Of a stretch of 64,000 bases of DNA, positions 63,554-64,000 are shown one piece after another. Origin of the DNA: Williamsia sp. CHRR-6 (GTDB lineage Bacteria; Actinomycetota; Actinomycetes; Mycobacteriales; Mycobacteriaceae); NCBI RefSeq assembly GCF_018474015.1, contig NZ_JAHCSG010000005.1, positions 62,001 to 126,000 of the forward strand. The letters run 5' to 3'. The notes under the pieces were generated by a model that was given only the letters and a program-made list of their open reading frames with translations, searched no databases and was not told the DNA's origin. How positions within the stretch are numbered: position 1 is the first letter of the stretch; each line of letters opens with the position of its first letter. Both the position numbers and the translations under genes were made by a program.

Positions 63554-64000
63554 GTGCCTGAACCTGCCGTCGTCACCAGCCCCGCCACGATTCGTGTGCC
63601 GGCCGGGACCACCGCAGGGACCGCACTGCGGGAGGCCGGGGCCGAGAACAAGGGCCCGCAGGCTGTGGTGGTGGTCCGCGACCCCGAGGGCGCCCTGCGT
63701 GACCTGTCCTGGGCGCCGGAGGCCGACACCGACGTCGAGGCGGTGATCGCGGCCAGCGAGGACGGCCGCAGCGTGATCCGGCACTCGTGCGCCCACGTGC
63801 TGGCCCAAGCCGTGCAAGAACTGTTCCCCGACACCAAGCTCGGTATCGGACCGCCGATCGAGAACGGCTTCTACTACGACTTCGACGTTGCCGAACCCTT
63901 CACCCCGGAGGATTTGACCGCGCTGGAGAAGAAGATGAAGCAGATCATCAAAGCGGGGCAACGGTTTTCCCGTCGGGTCTACGCCGATCAGGACCAAGCC
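63554..64000 (+). CDS. thrS: Threonyl-tRNA synthetase, N-terminal part cut by window edge
   Basis: Charges tRNA-Thr. My translation of the 149 visible codons gives an N-terminal TGS domain ([18 protein letters not shown]) and the beginning of the editing domain with HSCAHVL, whose His77 and His81 belong to the H-x3-H motif, and [15 protein letters not shown] 63554 has GAGGAG 8 nt upstream. The catalytic domain lies beyond the right edge. The 123-nt gap before it shows no T-box-like structure that I can recognise. Confidence 0.95.
   Translation, partial: MPEPAVVTSPATIRVPAGTTAGTALREAGAENKGPQAVVVVRDPEGALRDLSWAPEADTDVEAVIAASEDGRSVIRHSCAHVLAQAVQELFPDTKLGIGPPIENGFYYDFDVAEPFTPEDLTALEKKMKQIIKAGQRFSRRVYADQDQA

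Overview
The window is about 68% GC and comes from the chromosome of a mycolic-acid actinomycete (order Mycobacteriales). It is most likely Gordonia or a close relative such as Williamsia or Rhodococcus; genus is inferred from gene content only. Supporting genes include mycothiol-dependent formaldehyde dehydrogenase MscR, arabinofuranosyltransferase AftC, envelope protein Cei, IdeR, SigA/SigB, ChiZ beside lexA, and the coproporphyrin haem branch ending in HemQ. From about 18.9 kb rightwards the order follows the Mycobacterium tuberculosis segment around Rv2711-Rv2669: ideR, sigB, sigA, ppgK, suhB, cei, DUF4193, DUF3093, dut, DUF3710, hydrolase, OB-fold, DUF3159, ceoC, ceoB, KimA-like, TrmA-like, dxs, RNase D, DUF3000, hemE, hemY, hemQ, msrB, aftC, peptidase, ribD-like, zapE, GNAT, COG0523. 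Most of the window is therefore conserved core chromosome. I saw no insertion sequence, prophage, CRISPR array, toxin-antitoxin pair or defence island.

Layout. 1-5.1 kb: fructose PTS (fruR-fruK-fruA leftwards, ptsI rightwards) read from back-to-back promoters that share one palindrome. 5.1-7.2 kb: lexA, divergent SOS-type chiZ, then nrdR. 7.2-14.8 kb: a leftward run of PAC2 protein, DUF3516 DExH helicase and HrpA helicase. 15.1-16.8 kb: mscR with a coupled metallo-hydrolase, preceded by a tandem palindromic repeat. 16.9-20.6 kb: lipoprotein, DUF4192 protein, galE, ideR. 20.8-24.9 kb: lysine deacetylase acuC overlapping a GNAT/acyl-CoA-ligase acetyltransferase. 24.9-35.8 kb: sigB, methyltransferase, small DUF proteins, YihY protein, helicase, EamA exporter, cysteine-tailed DUF5685 protein, sigA. 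36-48 kb: ppgK, suhB, cei, DUF4193, DUF3093, dut, DUF3710, hydrolase, OB-fold, DUF3159, CeoB/CeoC and a KimA-like potassium importer, TrmA-type RNA methyltransferase. 48-62.2 kb: dxs, RNase D, haem genes, msrB, aftC, peptidase, reductase, zapE, GNAT, Zur-type COG0523 GTPase. 62.3-64 kb: four tRNA genes, a TIGR02611 membrane protein and the start of thrS.

No obviously new multi-gene system is present. What stands out is regulatory DNA: three different short tandem-repeat arrays sit directly upstream of mscR, ideR and ceoB; an ECF-type promoter precedes sigB; a Zur-like palindrome covers the -10 of the COG0523 gene; six genes have a -10 hexamer 6-7 nt before the start codon, the signature of leaderless transcripts; and a 13-bp perfect hairpin lies inside the 3' end of a coding sequence. 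The 17-cysteine tail of the DUF5685 protein is the oddest protein feature.
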